Shown piece after piece: positions 13,911-14,464 of a stretch of 14,464 nucleotides of DNA. Where the stretch lies: positions 1 to 14,464 of the forward strand of contig DATCVA010000143.1 in assembly GCA_036567205.1 (NCBI GenBank), read 5' to 3'. Both the position numbers and the translations under genes were made by a program. The notes beneath the pieces are model-generated. The model had not been told where the DNA came from. It was given only the letters and a program-made list of their open reading frames with translations, and searched no databases. Numbering within the stretch: position 1 is the stretch's first letter; each line of letters starts with the position of its first letter. The stretch comes from DATCVA01 sp036567205. GTDB taxonomy: Bacteria > Pseudomonadota > Gammaproteobacteria > Burkholderiales > Burkholderiaceae_B.

Positions 13911-13951
13911 GGTTTTTGTGTTTATTTTGCCAATACGAGCCATGATAGGCC

Positions 13952-13985
13952 AAAAAAAAACCACAAGCTGGAAAACTCATGGTTT
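13952..13985 (-). terminator. Strong intrinsic terminator between the small ORF and the glycosyltransferase
   Basis: On the minus strand AAACCATGAG (13985-13976) pairs with CTTGTGGTTT (13967-13958), 10 bp with two G-U pairs and an 8-base loop, followed by an unbroken run of nine T (13960-13952, overlapping the stem end). It ends the transcript of the 42-residue ORF, and lies only 41 bases before the glycosyltransferase ATG. Confidence 0.75.
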
Positions 13986-14082
13986 CTTGCCTTTGCAACA
14001 TCAGGACACAACTAAACAACGAAGCGGCCCTATGAAGCTGCAGCCACAACGGCACTTGCCGGCATGGCTTGATGCGCCTTGT

Positions 14083-14211
14083 TTAGGCGCGTTTTACTTT
14101 TTCAAGCATTTTAAATACGCCTTTTGGCGATTTAATGAAAAGGCGCTTGAAAGCTTTGCCCAAGCACTTGCGTTCCAGGGTGTTGCGGCGGTTACGTTTG
14201 ATTTCTGCCAT
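14083..14211 (-). CDS. Small, highly cationic protein of 42 residues
   Basis: This minus-strand frame runs from ATG (14211) to TAA (14083). It opens MAEIKRNRRN and ends KMLEKVKRA. It holds 9 Lys and 6 Arg against 3 Glu, a net charge near +12, with one Cys at 16. Residues 17-41 could form an amphipathic helix. A good Shine-Dalgarno, CGGAG, lies about 8 bases upstream. A promoter candidate (14314-14342) precedes it and a strong terminator (13952-13985) follows, so it looks like a complete single-gene unit. I do not recognise the family; a ribosome- or nucleic-acid-associated role would fit the charge but is inference. The gene is divergent from the UvrA-family gene. Confidence 0.7.
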   Translation of the reverse strand: MAEIKRNRRNTLERKCLGKAFKRLFIKSPKGVFKMLEKVKRA

Positions 14212-14313
14212 GGTGATCTCCGATCTTTACACGGCGGGGTATGAAAAACACGAACCCGCCAACATGATGGTAAACGCCTTAAAATAAGCGTTCAAAATTA
14301 ATCTTAACCCGCC

Positions 14314-14342
14314 ATTCTACCGCAACTTGCCCCAGCACACAA
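14314..14342 (-). promoter_or_regulatory. Candidate promoter of the 42-residue ORF
   Basis: On the minus strand TTGTGT (14342-14337, 3 of 6) is 17 bases from TAGAAT (14319-14314, 5 of 6). A second option is TTGAAC with TACCAT at 17 bases (between about 14296 and 14268). Either would give an independent transcript; I cannot choose between them. Confidence 0.35.
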
Positions 14343-14344
14343 AA

Positions 14345-14364
14345 AACCAGGGGTCAACCCGGTT
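14345..14364. other. Hairpin just upstream of the UvrA-family start
   Basis: AACC (14345-14348) pairs with GGTT (14361-14364), and GGG pairs with CCC (14358-14360) around a short loop with one bulge. On the minus strand it runs into TTTTTT, so it could stop antisense transcription out of the uvrA gene; it could equally be an operator for the gene at 14390. Confidence 0.3.
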
Positions 14365-14389
14365 ACGAAAGAACGATTACCATATTGTA

Positions 14390-14464
14390 ATGAGCACACA
14401 AATTCGCATTACTGGCGCGCGCCAAAACAATCTGAAAAACCTTGATGTCTCGATGAATACGGGC
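14390..14464 (+). CDS. uvrA: UvrA-family excinuclease ATPase, N-terminal fragment (partial)
   Basis: Twenty-five codons run from ATG 14390 to the right edge. The segment IRITGARQNNLKNLDV matches the opening of UvrA proteins (E. coli IEVRGARTHNLKN), which precedes the first Walker A. UvrA is the damage-sensing ABC ATPase of nucleotide excision repair. The RQNNLKN form, rather than RTHNLKN, resembles UvrA paralogues, including the double-length forms I recall from Burkholderiales, so this may be a paralogue rather than the housekeeping uvrA. No Shine-Dalgarno is visible. Too little sequence is present to decide. Confidence 0.75.
   Translation, partial: MSTQIRITGARQNNLKNLDVSMNTG

Noticed and set aside
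13911..13964. 18-residue N-terminal extension of the glycosyltransferase
   Set aside because: It overlaps the T tract and stem of a terminator and lacks family similarity; the GT-A fold begins just after the ATG at 13910.
14074..14102. Plus-strand GCGCC/GGCGC hairpin followed by a T-rich run
   Set aside because: It looks like a terminator but has no plus-strand gene to end and overlaps the stop of the minus-strand small ORF; the T run reflects Lys codons on the other strand.

Overview
This window is ordinary chromosomal core sequence from a beta-proteobacterium. Protein styles (CarA opening MLPSLFP, GreA, EttA, TalB, OsmB), the moderate GC content and car genes lying near greA suggest Burkholderiales, most likely an Alcaligenaceae relative of Bordetella, Pusillimonas or Advenella. 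That placement is inference from remembered family sequences. I see no phage, CRISPR array, complete insertion sequence, tRNA or rRNA, and no recognisable defence system.

Layout: (1) 1-228 (+) is the basic tail of an unidentified protein, followed by a classic terminator. (2) greA (-) has a promoter, a structured leader and an intrinsic terminator between promoter and start codon. (3) uraA (-), a uracil permease, is divergent from a YchJ-family gene (+). (4) carA-carB-SDR (-) is a compact probable operon for carbamoyl phosphate synthase plus a short-chain dehydrogenase, divergent from tal (+, transaldolase). (5) osmB (-) and ettA (-). (6) A hypothetical protein with an acidic tail (+). (7) A family-2 glycosyltransferase (-), a 42-residue cationic small protein (-) with its own signals, and the first 25 codons of a UvrA-family gene (+) at the right edge.

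Pathway logic: CarAB makes carbamoyl phosphate for pyrimidines and arginine, and UraA imports uracil, so 1181-8365 is partly a pyrimidine-supply neighbourhood. GreA acts on stalled RNA polymerase and EttA on the ribosome. Transaldolase serves the pentose phosphate pathway.

The most interesting content is between genes. Two convergent gene junctions hold large inverted-repeat elements: 9547-9743, with 14-bp arms, and 12714-12894, with arms of 35-40 nt enclosing up to four internal hairpins. A near-identical 24-bp sequence (22/24) sits at 3168-3191 and 12964-12987, and in both places it supplies the TAG stop codon of the minus-strand gene. The greA leader resembles the arrangement that gives GraL RNAs in E. 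coli. The carA-tal divergent region has an 8-bp-arm dyad over the carA -35 position.
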